Part shown: piece by piece, positions 26,962-35,484 of the stretch
Layout of the letters: each line of letters starts with the position of its first letter
Position numbering within the stretch: position 1 is the stretch's first letter
Assembly: GCA_029246985.1 (NCBI GenBank)
Contig: JAQWMC010000002.1
Span: forward strand, 1 to 50,690
DNA: 50,690 bases
Origin: Pirellulales bacterium
Lineage (GTDB): Bacteria; Planctomycetota; Planctomycetia; Pirellulales; UBA1268
Reading direction: 5' to 3'
Made by a program: the position numbers and the translations under genes
The notes under the pieces: generated by a model
What the model was told of the DNA's origin: nothing
Databases searched by the model: none
The model's input: only the letters and a program-made list of their open reading frames with translations

Positions 26962-27998
26962 GTACATTGGATTCCAGTCAAGGATTATCTGTTGTGGTCA
27001 TGGGAACGGGGCCCTTTATCCTGCCGTCATTCGAGTCACTTTTGGCATCAAGGCATCGCATAGTTGCAGTTGTTACCCGTCCAGCTCGAGCTGCTCGTGG
27101 AAGGCGAGCGCCAGTAAACCCTATGCGTGAAGCTGCGGAAAAAGCTGGATTTCCATTACTTGATCCACCGGATGTAAACGCTGTGGATGTGCAAGATGTA
27201 ATTAGAGCGAGTGGCGCTGACATAATGTTGGTTTGTGATTACGGCCAGATACTATCAGCAGATACTCTTGGTACAACGCCTCTAGGTGGCATCAATCTGC
27301 ACGGTTCGCTCCTCCCACGGCATCGTGGCGCAGCACCCGTTCAATGGGCTATTCTTTGTGGCGACAAGCAAACGGGGGTGAGTGTCATTCATATGACACC
27401 AAGGCTTGATGCTGGTCGTGTCATTGCAACTCGCTCTACGCTGATTGGATCAAAAGAATCATCCGCTCAGTTGGAGGCTCGGTTGGCTCAACTTGGAGTT
27501 GAAGTGGTTCTAGACTCCCTCGATAGTCTGGAAGCAATGAAAGACACCTCCAACGAGGCAGGCATGGTAATCGGACAGGTTCAGGATGAGAAAAAAGCGA
27601 CAGTGGCACCAAGAATTACAAAGCAAGATGGTGTTATCAATTGGGAGATGACCGCCACTGAAATTGATCGCCGTCGAAGGGCCTTTGATCCATGGCCTCG
27701 ATTGACAGCGTTTGTTCCACACATGAACGTTTTTCGCAGGCTCGTATGCTTAGAAACGGAAGTTGTTGCAGGTCAATCAGACAACTCTTCTATTCCGCCA
27801 GGAGTAGTTGTTGAGATTCGTGCAGAATGTCTGGTTGTCACTTGTGGTAGAGGAAGTCGGCTAGCAATACAGCGAGTGATACCAGAAGGAAAGCGAGCTA
27901 TGCCAGCAGCCGATTTTATTCGTGGAAGTTCCCTGCGAGTAGGCTCCCAATTGCCTGTTTCGGTTGCCCATGGAGACACTCCGCAATCCTTAGGATAA
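26958..27998 (+). CDS. fmt: methionyl-tRNA formyltransferase
   Basis: A 346-residue enzyme that formylates initiator Met-tRNA using 10-formyltetrahydrofolate. It has the INLHGSLLPRHRGAAPVQWA signature (residues 112-131), including catalytic Asn and His, then VIHMTPRLDAGRVIA near 145 with the catalytic Asp. A C-terminal tRNA-binding domain begins near 220 (DGVINWEMTATEIDRRRRAF). The ATG overlaps the stop of def, and the miaB ATG lies 10 bases past its stop. The family length is about 310-320, so it has a modest C-terminal extension. The def-fmt pairing is among the commonest bacterial gene orders, which supports both calls. Confidence 0.96.
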   Translation: MSTLDSSQGLSVVVMGTGPFILPSFESLLASRHRIVAVVTRPARAARGRRAPVNPMREAAEKAGFPLLDPPDVNAVDVQDVIRASGADIMLVCDYGQILSADTLGTTPLGGINLHGSLLPRHRGAAPVQWAILCGDKQTGVSVIHMTPRLDAGRVIATRSTLIGSKESSAQLEARLAQLGVEVVLDSLDSLEAMKDTSNEAGMVIGQVQDEKKATVAPRITKQDGVINWEMTATEIDRRRRAFDPWPRLTAFVPHMNVFRRLVCLETEVVAGQSDNSSIPPGVVVEIRAECLVVTCGRGSRLAIQRVIPEGKRAMPAADFIRGSSLRVGSQLPVSVAHGDTPQSLG

Positions 27999-28008
27999 GA
28001 TCGAGAGA

Positions 28009-29514
28009 ATGTCTTCTTCGAAACGATTATTTATTGAGACCGTTGGCTGTCAGATGAATGTTCTTGATAGCGAGCTTGTCGTAGCTGCATTACGTCGTCA
28101 GGGATGGGATATGACGTCTACGATGGCCGACGCCGATGCGATCTTCTTTAATACATGTAGTGTTCGTCAGCATGCCGAGGATAAAATCTATTCAGCCCTT
28201 GGACGAGTGCGAAAACAAAAGCAAAAATCCCCAGAACTAATCGTTGGTGTCCTGGGATGCATGGCGCAAAAAGATCAGGAAATGATCCGTGCGCGAGCTC
28301 CGTGGGTTGATCTCGTTGTTGGCCCTGGGCAACTCCATAAAGTGCCCTCTCTTGTTGATTTGATTCAGACGGGAAGTGGGCCTCAGCTTGAAGTGAGTCT
28401 CGATCGTAAATCAGGCAGTCGGCTAGAGGTCGTAGACAGCTTTGAGAGTTATGATCCTGATCGAGATGCGACGATGCGGCCGACGCCATTTCAGGCATTC
28501 GTTCGGACGCAGACGGGCTGTGACAAATTTTGTGCCTTTTGTGTTGTGCCAAGAGTACGAGGGCCAGAGCAGGCCCGGCCACCACATGCCATTATTGCTG
28601 AAGCTGAGAAACTGGTTGCGGAGGGTTGCAGGGAAATAACACTTATCGGGCAGACGGTGAACAGCTATCGGTGGTCTGATGGAGGAAAAACGTCCCGTTT
28701 ATCTGACTTATTGCTGGGACTGAATGCAATTGATGGACTGGATCGTATTAAGTTTGTCACAAATTACCCACGTGACATGACGACGGATTTGATTGATGCA
28801 GTTCGCGATCTTCCAAAGGTCTCGCATTCTATTCATGTGCCAGCTCAGCACGGTTCAGATGATGTTCTTAAGCGTATGAAGCGAGGGTACACCATAGGGC
28901 AGTACATGGAAATGCTCGGTCGCCTGAGGGAAGCAATTCCTCATGCTGCTGTGTCGAGTGATTTCATTGTTGGTTTCTGTGGGGAGACAGAAGAAGAATT
29001 CGCATTAAGTGTCGAGCTTACAAAGACGGTGAAATTCAAAAATAGTTTTATCTTCAAGTACAGCCCGAGACCGGGGACAAAAGCATTTGATAGGCAAGTA
29101 GATGATGTGCCAGAAAGCGTGAAAAAGGAAAGAAATCGTCTTCTTCAAGAGGCTCAGGCAGTCGTAAGTCTTGAAGGGAATCGACGGTTCGTCGGCTCAC
29201 GACAGCAGGTCCTCGTTGAGGGGCTTTCAACGCGTGATGAGAGGCAGGCTGTAGACCCCGGTCCAGATGGTCTTGCGCAACTTACAGGCAGGACGATGTG
29301 CGATCGGATTGTAGTCTTCGACGCACCTCTTCGCCTGATTGGTAGAATGGTCGATGTGGATATTATTTCCGCCGGTGCTTGGAGTCTTGCTGGAGACGTA
29401 GCCGATGACTTGGCGAATGCTGTCCCTCTCGATCGTTTAGAACAATCCGGTCCAACAGTACACCAGATTCAGGTTCCCTCGCAGTCTCCACCACAGATTG
29501 CACAAAGGTCGTAA
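28009..29514 (+). CDS. miaB: tRNA-2-methylthio-N6-dimethylallyladenosine synthase
   Basis: A 501-residue radical-SAM methylthiotransferase that acts on position 37 of tRNAs reading codons that begin with U. The N-terminal UPF0004 domain has three cluster cysteines, in TVGCQMN near 14, FNTCSVRQHAEDK near 50 and VLGCMAQ near 84. The radical-SAM motif is GCDKFCAFCVVPRVRG, CxxxCxxC, near 171. A TRAM-like domain lies about 395-455. About 45 extra residues follow, ending in a Pro/Gln-rich tail not seen in most MiaB proteins. It starts 10 bases after fmt, in the same forward run. MiaB is preferred over RimO because of the CSVR and GPE-type segments. Confidence 0.94.
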   Translation: MSSSKRLFIETVGCQMNVLDSELVVAALRRQGWDMTSTMADADAIFFNTCSVRQHAEDKIYSALGRVRKQKQKSPELIVGVLGCMAQKDQEMIRARAPWVDLVVGPGQLHKVPSLVDLIQTGSGPQLEVSLDRKSGSRLEVVDSFESYDPDRDATMRPTPFQAFVRTQTGCDKFCAFCVVPRVRGPEQARPPHAIIAEAEKLVAEGCREITLIGQTVNSYRWSDGGKTSRLSDLLLGLNAIDGLDRIKFVTNYPRDMTTDLIDAVRDLPKVSHSIHVPAQHGSDDVLKRMKRGYTIGQYMEMLGRLREAIPHAAVSSDFIVGFCGETEEEFALSVELTKTVKFKNSFIFKYSPRPGTKAFDRQVDDVPESVKKERNRLLQEAQAVVSLEGNRRFVGSRQQVLVEGLSTRDERQAVDPGPDGLAQLTGRTMCDRIVVFDAPLRLIGRMVDVDIISAGAWSLAGDVADDLANAVPLDRLEQSGPTVHQIQVPSQSPPQIAQRS

Positions 29515-29573
29515 CGGGTTATTAAGGCCAACAAAACCCTCAGATATTATTTGCTTGAACTGATCAGGCCACC

Positions 29574-32500
29574 ATGCCAATGCCAGATCGAACGAACTTC
29601 AGCAAAGTCACGCACTTCCTTGAAGACCGGTCCGCACTTGACCGGTGGGCACGTGGTATTGGACTCACTGATGGTGAAAATGCGAATCAGTGTTTTAAGA
29701 AATTAGGAGAACAGGACGTAGACTTCGATCTACTCAGGTTTCTCATCGAAGGTCTTGAGCGGCTGCTACCTCTGTACGGTGAGGCAGATCGACTCCTTGT
29801 CACATTGGATCGATTTCTTCAAGCTGTTCCAAGCCCAGACGCGACAATTGCATTATTCGAACAAGAGCCGGAGTCTCTGGATGCACTCCTGGCGATTCTT
29901 GCTACAAGTCCATTTCTTGGTGAGATTGTGATTGCTGAGCCGGACGTTTGGGAACGTATTCGGTGCGGTGGTGGAAGACCAGAAAAGCGAGAGTCTCTTC
30001 GGGATATTTTGAGATCTGAGGTAGGTGACTCGCTGGACGCTGCTTTTGTCATGCAAGTTCTTCGACGGTTTAAGCGCCGAGAGATTCTCCGCGTCGCCTA
30101 CGGTGATATTGTTAAACAGCAACGACTAGAAACCGTTGTTGATCAGATTTCAGCAATTGCGGACTGTATTGTCGATGAAGCTCTGCGAGTTTCGATTTTA
30201 CAGCAGGAACAACGTCGCGGTATTCCCCTCGGGAGAGACAATCAGCCAGCAACAATTACAGTGATAGCTCTTGGGAAACTGGGTGGAAATGAACTGAATT
30301 ATTCGAGTGATATCGACCTTGTGTTCTGTTACTCCGAAGACGGTGATATCGCGGGATCAAAGACCTATACAACCAGTGAATTCTTTGAGCGTATTGTTCA
30401 GGAAGTAACCCGTCTGATTGCCGATCAAACAGAGTTAGGGGCTGCATATCGCGTTGACTTGCGGTTGCGACCGTATGGAGGCCGAGGCCCACTTGTTTTA
30501 CCGCGTGCCGCGCTCGAGAGATATTACGACAGGCAGGGCAGAACATGGGAAAGGCAGGCGTGGGTAAAGGCTCGGTGTGTTGCGGGTGACATGCAATTGG
30601 GTGAAGACTTGCTTAGTAGCCTTCGTCCCTGGGTCTACAGCCGTTGGTTGCCGCGGACTGAAATTAGTGGTATCCGAGCGTTGAAACGGCAAATTGAGCG
30701 TCGGTCCATTCGTGAAGGCATCGATTCTGCTGATTTGAAGACAGGCCGCGGTGGAATACGTGATATTGAGTTTACTATTCAATTTCTTCAGTTACTCAGC
30801 GGTGGTGATGAGGCCGGGGTCCGAGTTGGAAACACAATTGAGGCAATTCGACGTCTTGCAGCAAATGGAAGCCTGAATGATCAAGAGAGGGAAATCCTCG
30901 AACGGAACTACCGGCTTCTCAGAACAGTAGAGCACCGACTCCAAATTCTTTACGACAGACAGACACATCGGTTACCAGAAAATGAGGATGAGTTTGCTCG
31001 CTTAGCAGGCCGTCTTGGGTATGGTAGGCAGGTGAATGCTGCAACGGAACTGCGTAGAGATCTTGACGCAGCAACTCGACTGAATAGAAGAATTCTAGAC
31101 CACCTTCTCCATGATGCCTTTCCGGGTGAGGTGACACCAGAAGCCGACGTTGATCTTATTCTTGATCCAAAACCACCAAAAGAACTCATCGATAGCGTAC
31201 TAGTTCCTCGTAGATTTCGTGACGTGACGCGAGCGTATCGAATGGTGACGGCATTGAGTGAAGAATCATCTCATTTTCTTTCAAGTCGCCGATGCCGACA
31301 TTTTTTTGCCTCAATTTTGTCACGATTACTCGATCGGATAAGCGCAACACCGGATCCAGATGCAACATTGAATACGCTTAATGCTGTAAGTGAATCACTT
31401 GGTGGAAAGGGCATGCTCTGGGAGCTTCTGAGCGAATCACCAGGAGCCCTTGATCTCACTATACGTTTCTGTTCTTCCGCACCTTTCCTGGCAGAACTTC
31501 TCGTAAAAAACCCTGGAATGATCGATGAACTTCAGGACAGTCTTCTGGGTGGTGGTATGGCAACCCGAGATGACTTAACGAATGAATTATGGGAGCTGTG
31601 TGGAAGGCATTCGGTAGATGTCCTGCCGAGTCTCATCGCATTTAAGGTTTCGAAACAATTGCGAATCGGTATCAATGATCTTTTAGAACAGCAGTCACCA
31701 CATGTGATTACTGCATCTTTATCTGATTTAGCAGAATCACTTTTACAGTTCGTTGTCTCTAGCCAGAAGCCGATACTGCCTCAAAAGATGCGGTTTATGA
31801 AAAAGGGTGACAATTCGATCGAATGCATGGGGTTTGTAGTACTGGCAATGGGCAAGTTTGGTGGGCGCGAAATGAATTATGCGAGTGACGTTGATGTTGT
31901 TTTTCTTTACGACGAAAAAACGGCGGGAGAGTGCTTAGGTGAGTGTTCTGATTCTGAGTTTGGTTTCTTGTTTGGTGAAATAGCAAATAAAGTTTTACAA
32001 GTATTTAATCGGTTTACTCCCCAAGGTCGTCTCTATGAAGTTGACTCAAGACTTCGACCAGGAGGAAGGAGTGGGCCAATCGTTAGTTCATTGGAGGCCT
32101 TTCAGCGATACTTTTCTTCTGAAGGGCCAGCTGCTGTCTGGGAGCGGCAATCGCTTACCAAAGCTCGTGTTGTCTTTGGTGGAGAAGCTGCTGTTCAGCG
32201 GGCCAAGTCAGTTGTTCATGCAGCAGTCTACGATCACTGCTGGAAGGAGTCTGATGTGAAAGAAATTTATTCAATGCGACTACGAATGGAGGAAACCGCA
32301 GCCAAAGATAACCTCAAGCGTGGGCCTGGTGGTGTCATTGATATTGAGTTTCTTGTTCAGGCACTACAACTGATATACGGAAAAAATAATGTTGATCTTC
32401 AAACACCAAACACACTTGCCGCTCTTGATTCTCTTGCTCTTGCGGGGATCATAAAAAATGAAATGGCACAATCTCTACGTGATGCATACGACCTGTTGCG

Positions 32501-32714
32501 GAAAATCGAGGGTAGGCTCAGGCTTCTTGATGTACGTTTGGGACATGTATTTCCTAATGGAAATCAAGAACGTAACCAGTTGGCGAATTTGTTGAATCGT
32601 GAGAATGGAGAGGCACTAGCTGACGAAGTGTTTCAAACAACTACTTGGGTACGCAGTGTCTTTGATAAAATATTTTCTAGTATGCAGTCTGATCTGGCTC
32701 AAAAAAATACCTAG
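29574..32714 (+). CDS. glnE: glutamine synthetase adenylyltransferase/deadenylase
   Basis: A 1046-residue two-headed enzyme that adenylylates and deadenylylates glutamine synthetase, controlling its activity with nitrogen status. Both nucleotidyltransferase domains are present: the first with ALGKLGGNELNYSSDIDLVF near residue 232, the second with AMGKFGGREMNYASDVDVVF near 758. Each domain's GGxE/DxD pattern is intact. Each is followed by a GRGGIRDIEFTIQFLQL-type helix (near 395) or a GPGGVIDIEFLVQALQL-type helix (near 918). It is somewhat longer than the E. coli protein (about 946). The gene starts 59 bases after miaB. Its stop TAG overlaps the VTT-protein stop in the palindrome CTAG. No glnB or glnA lies nearby. 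Confidence 0.96.
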   Translation: MPMPDRTNFSKVTHFLEDRSALDRWARGIGLTDGENANQCFKKLGEQDVDFDLLRFLIEGLERLLPLYGEADRLLVTLDRFLQAVPSPDATIALFEQEPESLDALLAILATSPFLGEIVIAEPDVWERIRCGGGRPEKRESLRDILRSEVGDSLDAAFVMQVLRRFKRREILRVAYGDIVKQQRLETVVDQISAIADCIVDEALRVSILQQEQRRGIPLGRDNQPATITVIALGKLGGNELNYSSDIDLVFCYSEDGDIAGSKTYTTSEFFERIVQEVTRLIADQTELGAAYRVDLRLRPYGGRGPLVLPRAALERYYDRQGRTWERQAWVKARCVAGDMQLGEDLLSSLRPWVYSRWLPRTEISGIRALKRQIERRSIREGIDSADLKTGRGGIRDIEFTIQFLQLLSGGDEAGVRVGNTIEAIRRLAANGSLNDQEREILERNYRLLRTVEHRLQILYDRQTHRLPENEDEFARLAGRLGYGRQVNAATELRRDLDAATRLNRRILDHLLHDAFPGEVTPEADVDLILDPKPPKELIDSVLVPRRFRDVTRAYRMVTALSEESSHFLSSRRCRHFFASILSRLLDRISATPDPDATLNTLNAVSESLGGKGMLWELLSESPGALDLTIRFCSSAPFLAELLVKNPGMIDELQDSLLGGGMATRDDLTNELWELCGRHSVDVLPSLIAFKVSKQLRIGINDLLEQQSPHVITASLSDLAESLLQFVVSSQKPILPQKMRFMKKGDNSIECMGFVVLAMGKFGGREMNYASDVDVVFLYDEKTAGECLGECSDSEFGFLFGEIANKVLQVFNRFTPQGRLYEVDSRLRPGGRSGPIVSSLEAFQRYFSSEGPAAVWERQSLTKARVVFGGEAAVQRAKSVVHAAVYDHCWKESDVKEIYSMRLRMEETAAKDNLKRGPGGVIDIEFLVQALQLIYGKNNVDLQTPNTLAALDSLALAGIIKNEMAQSLRDAYDLLRKIEGRLRLLDVRLGHVFPNGNQERNQLANLLNRENGEALADEVFQTTTWVRSVFDKIFSSMQSDLAQKNT

Positions 32715-33394
32715 TGGTCTCGAAGAAAACTGATTGCATAAACACCAATAAGTACAAGCAGCCCAAAAAGTAAGGTTACTCTTTCAAGGTACTTGTCAAG
32801 AATATCGCGAGCCTGTTTGCCAAATAATCTCATGATGGTAGCAACCAAAAAAAAGCGACCACCTCGTCCAATGGAAGATGCAATTATGAGAGTAGGGAGT
32901 GGTACAGAGCAGGCGCCGGCTGCGATTGTAAAAATCTTAAAGGGTATTGGTGTGAATGCTGAAAGTATGAGCCAAAGAAAAGCATTGTCTTGGTAAAGAG
33001 ATTCAACATAGTTAAATTTTTCAGACGTAAAGCCAGGAATGACACTGTAAAAAAAAGTATCTACGAATTGCCACAGTCCCCACCCAATTGCCCAGCCTGC
33101 AACAGCTCCGAGAACACTTGCGACCACTGATACGGCTGCAAAAAGATAGCTTTTTTTTGGCTTGCTGACAGAGAGTGCAACTTGCAGAACATCTGGTGGG
33201 ATTGGGAAAAAAGAACTCTCTGCAAATGATATTCCAGCCAAAGCAATCAAGCCGTGTGGAGAATCTGCCCAAGAAAGAACCCAGTTGTAAAGTCGTCGGA
33301 GTAGTCCGCGAGGTTTCGGGGTGTCCACCGCGGAGGCATCTGCATGTGCCTGCTCAATAATAGGAGTTTCAGAAGACGTCGGTGAGAAAGGCAT
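32711..33394 (-). CDS. VTT-domain (DedA/YqaA-like) inner-membrane protein
   Basis: A 227-residue multi-pass membrane protein. A polar N-terminus leads into a VTT (SNARE-associated) domain with a FAESSFFPIPPDVLQVALS segment near residue 55, a GAVAGWAIGWGLWQF stretch near 100, an FTPIPFKIFTIAAGA motif near 147, and a SIGRGGRFFLVATIMRLFG segment near 175. The first and third resemble the paired re-entrant segments of DedA-family and YqaA-family proteins, which act in lipid carrier or phospholipid scrambling and envelope maintenance. The start at 33394 has AAAGGA about 8 bases upstream; an upstream start at 33481 would overlap the Blh gene. It lies 50 bases after blh on the same strand, so it may share the rhodopsin operon. 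Confidence 0.85.
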   Translation of the reverse strand: MPFSPTSSETPIIEQAHADASAVDTPKPRGLLRRLYNWVLSWADSPHGLIALAGISFAESSFFPIPPDVLQVALSVSKPKKSYLFAAVSVVASVLGAVAGWAIGWGLWQFVDTFFYSVIPGFTSEKFNYVESLYQDNAFLWLILSAFTPIPFKIFTIAAGACSVPLPTLIIASSIGRGGRFFLVATIMRLFGKQARDILDKYLERVTLLFGLLVLIGVYAISFLRDH

Positions 33395-33444
33395 GCTGTT
33401 TTCCTTTAGATTGGGAAAATCATAGCATGTGCCAAAGCATGACG

Positions 33445-34518
33445 TTAGGCCGTTTCCGGCTGCGTTGATAGCCACTCGCAAAGAACTTCGTGAGCTGGAG
33501 TTACAACGAGATAGACAAGGAGTGAAAGAAGGGCGAGGTCACGAAAGTGAGCAGGGCTTGAAAGACTCCACCACGCTACTCCAAGTAAAATCCATGTAGG
33601 AAGGAGTAGAGGCATCGCTGCTTTATGGACGATGAGGACCTGTCGTAAAGGGTGTATTTCCACACTGGGTGAGGTGAAGTGGCTTGCAAGTGCAGGCATT
33701 TGCTTCCAGCTGTGAAAAGCTAAGAAGTATATTCCAATACCAAAAAGTGGAGATGCAATGAGTTCGAGGACGCCAATAAGGCAATATGAAACAAAGACAC
33801 CTCCTGTTTTCATGAGTTTCTTCGTACCGTGTTTCTTTGAATATCGAGCCGAATGAATGAAAATTAAACACCAGCAGAAACTTGCAATCGCAAGAAGTGC
33901 GAGGCCTGTAATGGCAATATGCAATGGTGAGTAAATCGGATGCGCGAGTAAAGGCAATCCGATGAGAGAACGAGCCGGCTCAACGAGGGTTATGAGTTCT
34001 GTTGCAACAGAAGACGTAGCAGCTGGCCAAGCTGCAAGCGGCGTGCCTATAACAATGCCGCCTTTCGCGAAGCCCATGAGAAGATGCTCATAGGAAATCC
34101 CAGATTCAATGGGTTTTGGGTTTTCAGAACTCCCAAAATGCCAGATGCTGAGAATGATAAAACCGACGAGGCTTGTTCCAGGTGCAAGTATAAAGATTGT
34201 AAATACACCGATCATCGAGACGACGTACCATAAAAAAGCTTCCCATACTTTTCGCCCTTCTTTCTTGGATTGAAGTACAGCAAGATCTGCTGCACCATGA
34301 GGCATGCCTACAAAGAAGAGTGCAATAAGCCACGGAAGCACTTCAATTTCTTTGGGTGTCGCCTGTTTGTAGAACAAGGAAAACCCAATCGTGGCCCCAA
34401 TCAGAAATAAAGGCAGCACAGTAAACCACACTGTCTGCCGAGCTGTACGGACATCTTTTTCACGGACCCTACTCGCAAAAAAAAGTTTCCGTTGAGCAGT
34501 CTGACTTATCGCGAACAT
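33445..34518 (-). CDS. blh: Brp/Blh-family beta-carotene 15,15'-dioxygenase
   Basis: A 357-residue integral membrane enzyme that cleaves beta-carotene into two retinal molecules, the chromophore of the adjacent rhodopsin. Conserved metal-ligand histidines are visible: GMPHGAADLAVLQ near residue 72, LSIWHFGSSEN near 125, IYFLAFHSWKQMP near 265, and VTPAHEVLCEW near 340. Eight or so hydrophobic segments match the Brp/Blh family. I begin at the ATG at 34518, which has a GGGA about 9 bases upstream. The first in-frame ATG at 34545 lies 2 bases past a perfect 15-bp stem-loop and has no ribosome-binding site. It is the second gene of the rhodopsin unit and 50 bases ahead of the VTT gene. Carotenoid-making genes are absent from the window. 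Confidence 0.93.
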   Translation of the reverse strand: MFAISQTAQRKLFFASRVREKDVRTARQTVWFTVLPLFLIGATIGFSLFYKQATPKEIEVLPWLIALFFVGMPHGAADLAVLQSKKEGRKVWEAFLWYVVSMIGVFTIFILAPGTSLVGFIILSIWHFGSSENPKPIESGISYEHLLMGFAKGGIVIGTPLAAWPAATSSVATELITLVEPARSLIGLPLLAHPIYSPLHIAITGLALLAIASFCWCLIFIHSARYSKKHGTKKLMKTGGVFVSYCLIGVLELIASPLFGIGIYFLAFHSWKQMPALASHFTSPSVEIHPLRQVLIVHKAAMPLLLPTWILLGVAWWSLSSPAHFRDLALLSLLVYLVVTPAHEVLCEWLSTQPETA

Positions 34519-34547
34519 GGCAACGATCCCGTGAGACACAGTCATTC

Positions 34548-34580
34548 GGAATGGCGGTGATCAGGGATCACCGCCATTCC
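34548..34580 (-). promoter_or_regulatory. perfect 15-bp stem-loop between rhodopsin and blh
   Basis: GGAATGGCGGTGATC at 34548-34562 pairs perfectly with GATCACCGCCATTCC at 34566-34580 around a 3-base loop. It lies 12 bases after the rhodopsin stop codon and directly before the first possible blh ATG at 34545. On the minus strand the stem is followed by GAATGACTG, with no T-run, so it is not a standard intrinsic terminator. Likely roles are 3'-end protection of the opsin mRNA, partial termination, or weakening of blh translation, so that opsin exceeds the dioxygenase. The structure is seen directly; the role is inferred. Confidence 0.8.
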
Positions 34581-34592
34581 TTGAGATAATGA

Positions 34593-35348
34593 CTAAGCTG
34601 TCTGCTTTGATGAATGACTCAAAGCTTCAATGCCCCAATAAGCCGCCAGGCCAAAGCCAACCTTATTGATTACATCAGCGACATTGTAAAAGATTTCACG
34701 AACTTCACCTAAGCCACCATAAGCCATGAGGAATCCAATTGGGTAAATTGCCCATCCGATCAGGATGAACAACCTCATCGTATCAAGCGCCTTGGCAATA
34801 GGAGCTGGAGCTGCTTTTATGGCAGAGCCAAGACCTGTGTAGAGAGTTGCAACAATTAAAAGTTCCAGGACGCACGCGACCAGGAAGAATCCCCACCACT
34901 CGTTTGAAGCAACTGGTGAAGTCTCTGCAATAAAAGCACAAACAATCATTCCGATGTCAAGCGTTACAAGCTGTACAAAAAACTTTTTACCTTTGTCACC
35001 AAGCCGCAGCAAGAGTGGGAACTTAATGAGCATCAAGGGCGTCGTAAAGAGCCAGTCGATGTAGCGCAAGGCTGTTGGGAATTGACCGCCAGAATCTTGA
35101 TATACATGTGTCATTTTAAAATAATGAAAACATGCAATGCCGCACACGAGACCTGCACATACCATTGTGCTTCGATAGGCCACATCGACATTGTTTCGCA
35201 TGAGCAGAAAGTAAGCTGCTCCCGCACCCATCGCGACTGTTCCTGCAAAGAATAGATAAAGGGTAACTGACTGTAACGGTGCGTTTTGCGACCAGTCATA
35301 CGAAAGTGCTGCCAGCGTTCCGGCAACATTAGCAAACAGAGCAATCAT
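34593..35348 (-). CDS. proteorhodopsin-like proton pump with DTK motif
   Basis: A 251-residue seven-helix microbial rhodopsin. Helix C reads RYIDWLFTTPLMLIKF, giving Asp98 (Schiff-base counterion), Thr102, and Lys109 at the proton-donor position where proteorhodopsin has Glu. Met106 takes the spectral-tuning site, where Leu or Met goes with green absorption and Gln with blue. Helix B has His75 (CFHYFKM), the partner of the counterion in proteorhodopsins, and helix G has Lys229 (VADVINKVGFG), which binds retinal. Asp/Thr/Lys is the motif of Exiguobacterium-type outward proton pumps. Function: light-driven proton export and energy gain. The start is firm: AAGGAG lies 6 bases before the ATG; an upstream in-frame start at 35441 would only add residues of non-membrane composition. 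blh follows after a strong stem-loop. Confidence 0.96.
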   Translation of the reverse strand: MIALFANVAGTLAALSYDWSQNAPLQSVTLYLFFAGTVAMGAGAAYFLLMRNNVDVAYRSTMVCAGLVCGIACFHYFKMTHVYQDSGGQFPTALRYIDWLFTTPLMLIKFPLLLRLGDKGKKFFVQLVTLDIGMIVCAFIAETSPVASNEWWGFFLVACVLELLIVATLYTGLGSAIKAAPAPIAKALDTMRLFILIGWAIYPIGFLMAYGGLGEVREIFYNVADVINKVGFGLAAYWGIEALSHSSKQTA

Positions 35349-35354
35349 CTGAAA

Positions 35355-35360
35355 CTCCTT
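35355..35360 (-). promoter_or_regulatory. strong ribosome-binding site of the rhodopsin gene
   Basis: AAGGAG on the minus strand lies 6 bases before the ATG at 35348. This is one of the best Shine-Dalgarno matches in the window, where many genes have none. It fixes the rhodopsin start and points to high translation. Confidence 0.85.
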
Positions 35361-35456
35361 GTAACTTGAATTTGAGGAACAGTGCCGAACACTAGCAAAA
35401 GTTCCCCGTGGTGTACTGGTATGTGCCAATATTCCAGACACCTTACCGTTTTTTGA

Positions 35457-35484
35457 ATAATAGCGTCAAAATTGTTTTTGACAC
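35457..35484 (-). promoter_or_regulatory. candidate rhodopsin promoter
   Basis: On the minus strand GTGTCA (35479-35484, 4 of 6 matches to TTGACA) and TATTAT (35457-35462, 5 of 6 to TATAAT) are spaced by 16 bases. Transcription would start near 35450, giving a leader of about 100 bases. The match is moderate, and planctomycete promoter consensus is not well defined, so this is a suggestion only. Confidence 0.3.
35465..35482. repeat. perfect inverted repeat in the rhodopsin promoter region
   Basis: GTCAAAA (35465-35471) and TTTTGAC (35476-35482) form a perfect 7-bp inverted repeat around TTGT. It overlaps the spacer and -35 element of the candidate rhodopsin promoter, the place where a repressor or light/redox regulator could bind. 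A second inverted repeat, ACACCCT (35481-35487) with AGGGTGT (35496-35502), lies just upstream and may be part of the end of the aminotransferase transcript, though it lacks a T-tract on the minus strand. Confidence 0.6.

Noticed and set aside
34548..34580. Intrinsic terminator between opsin and blh
   Set aside because: The stem is strong but has no T-run on the minus strand, so it is treated as a regulatory stem-loop instead.
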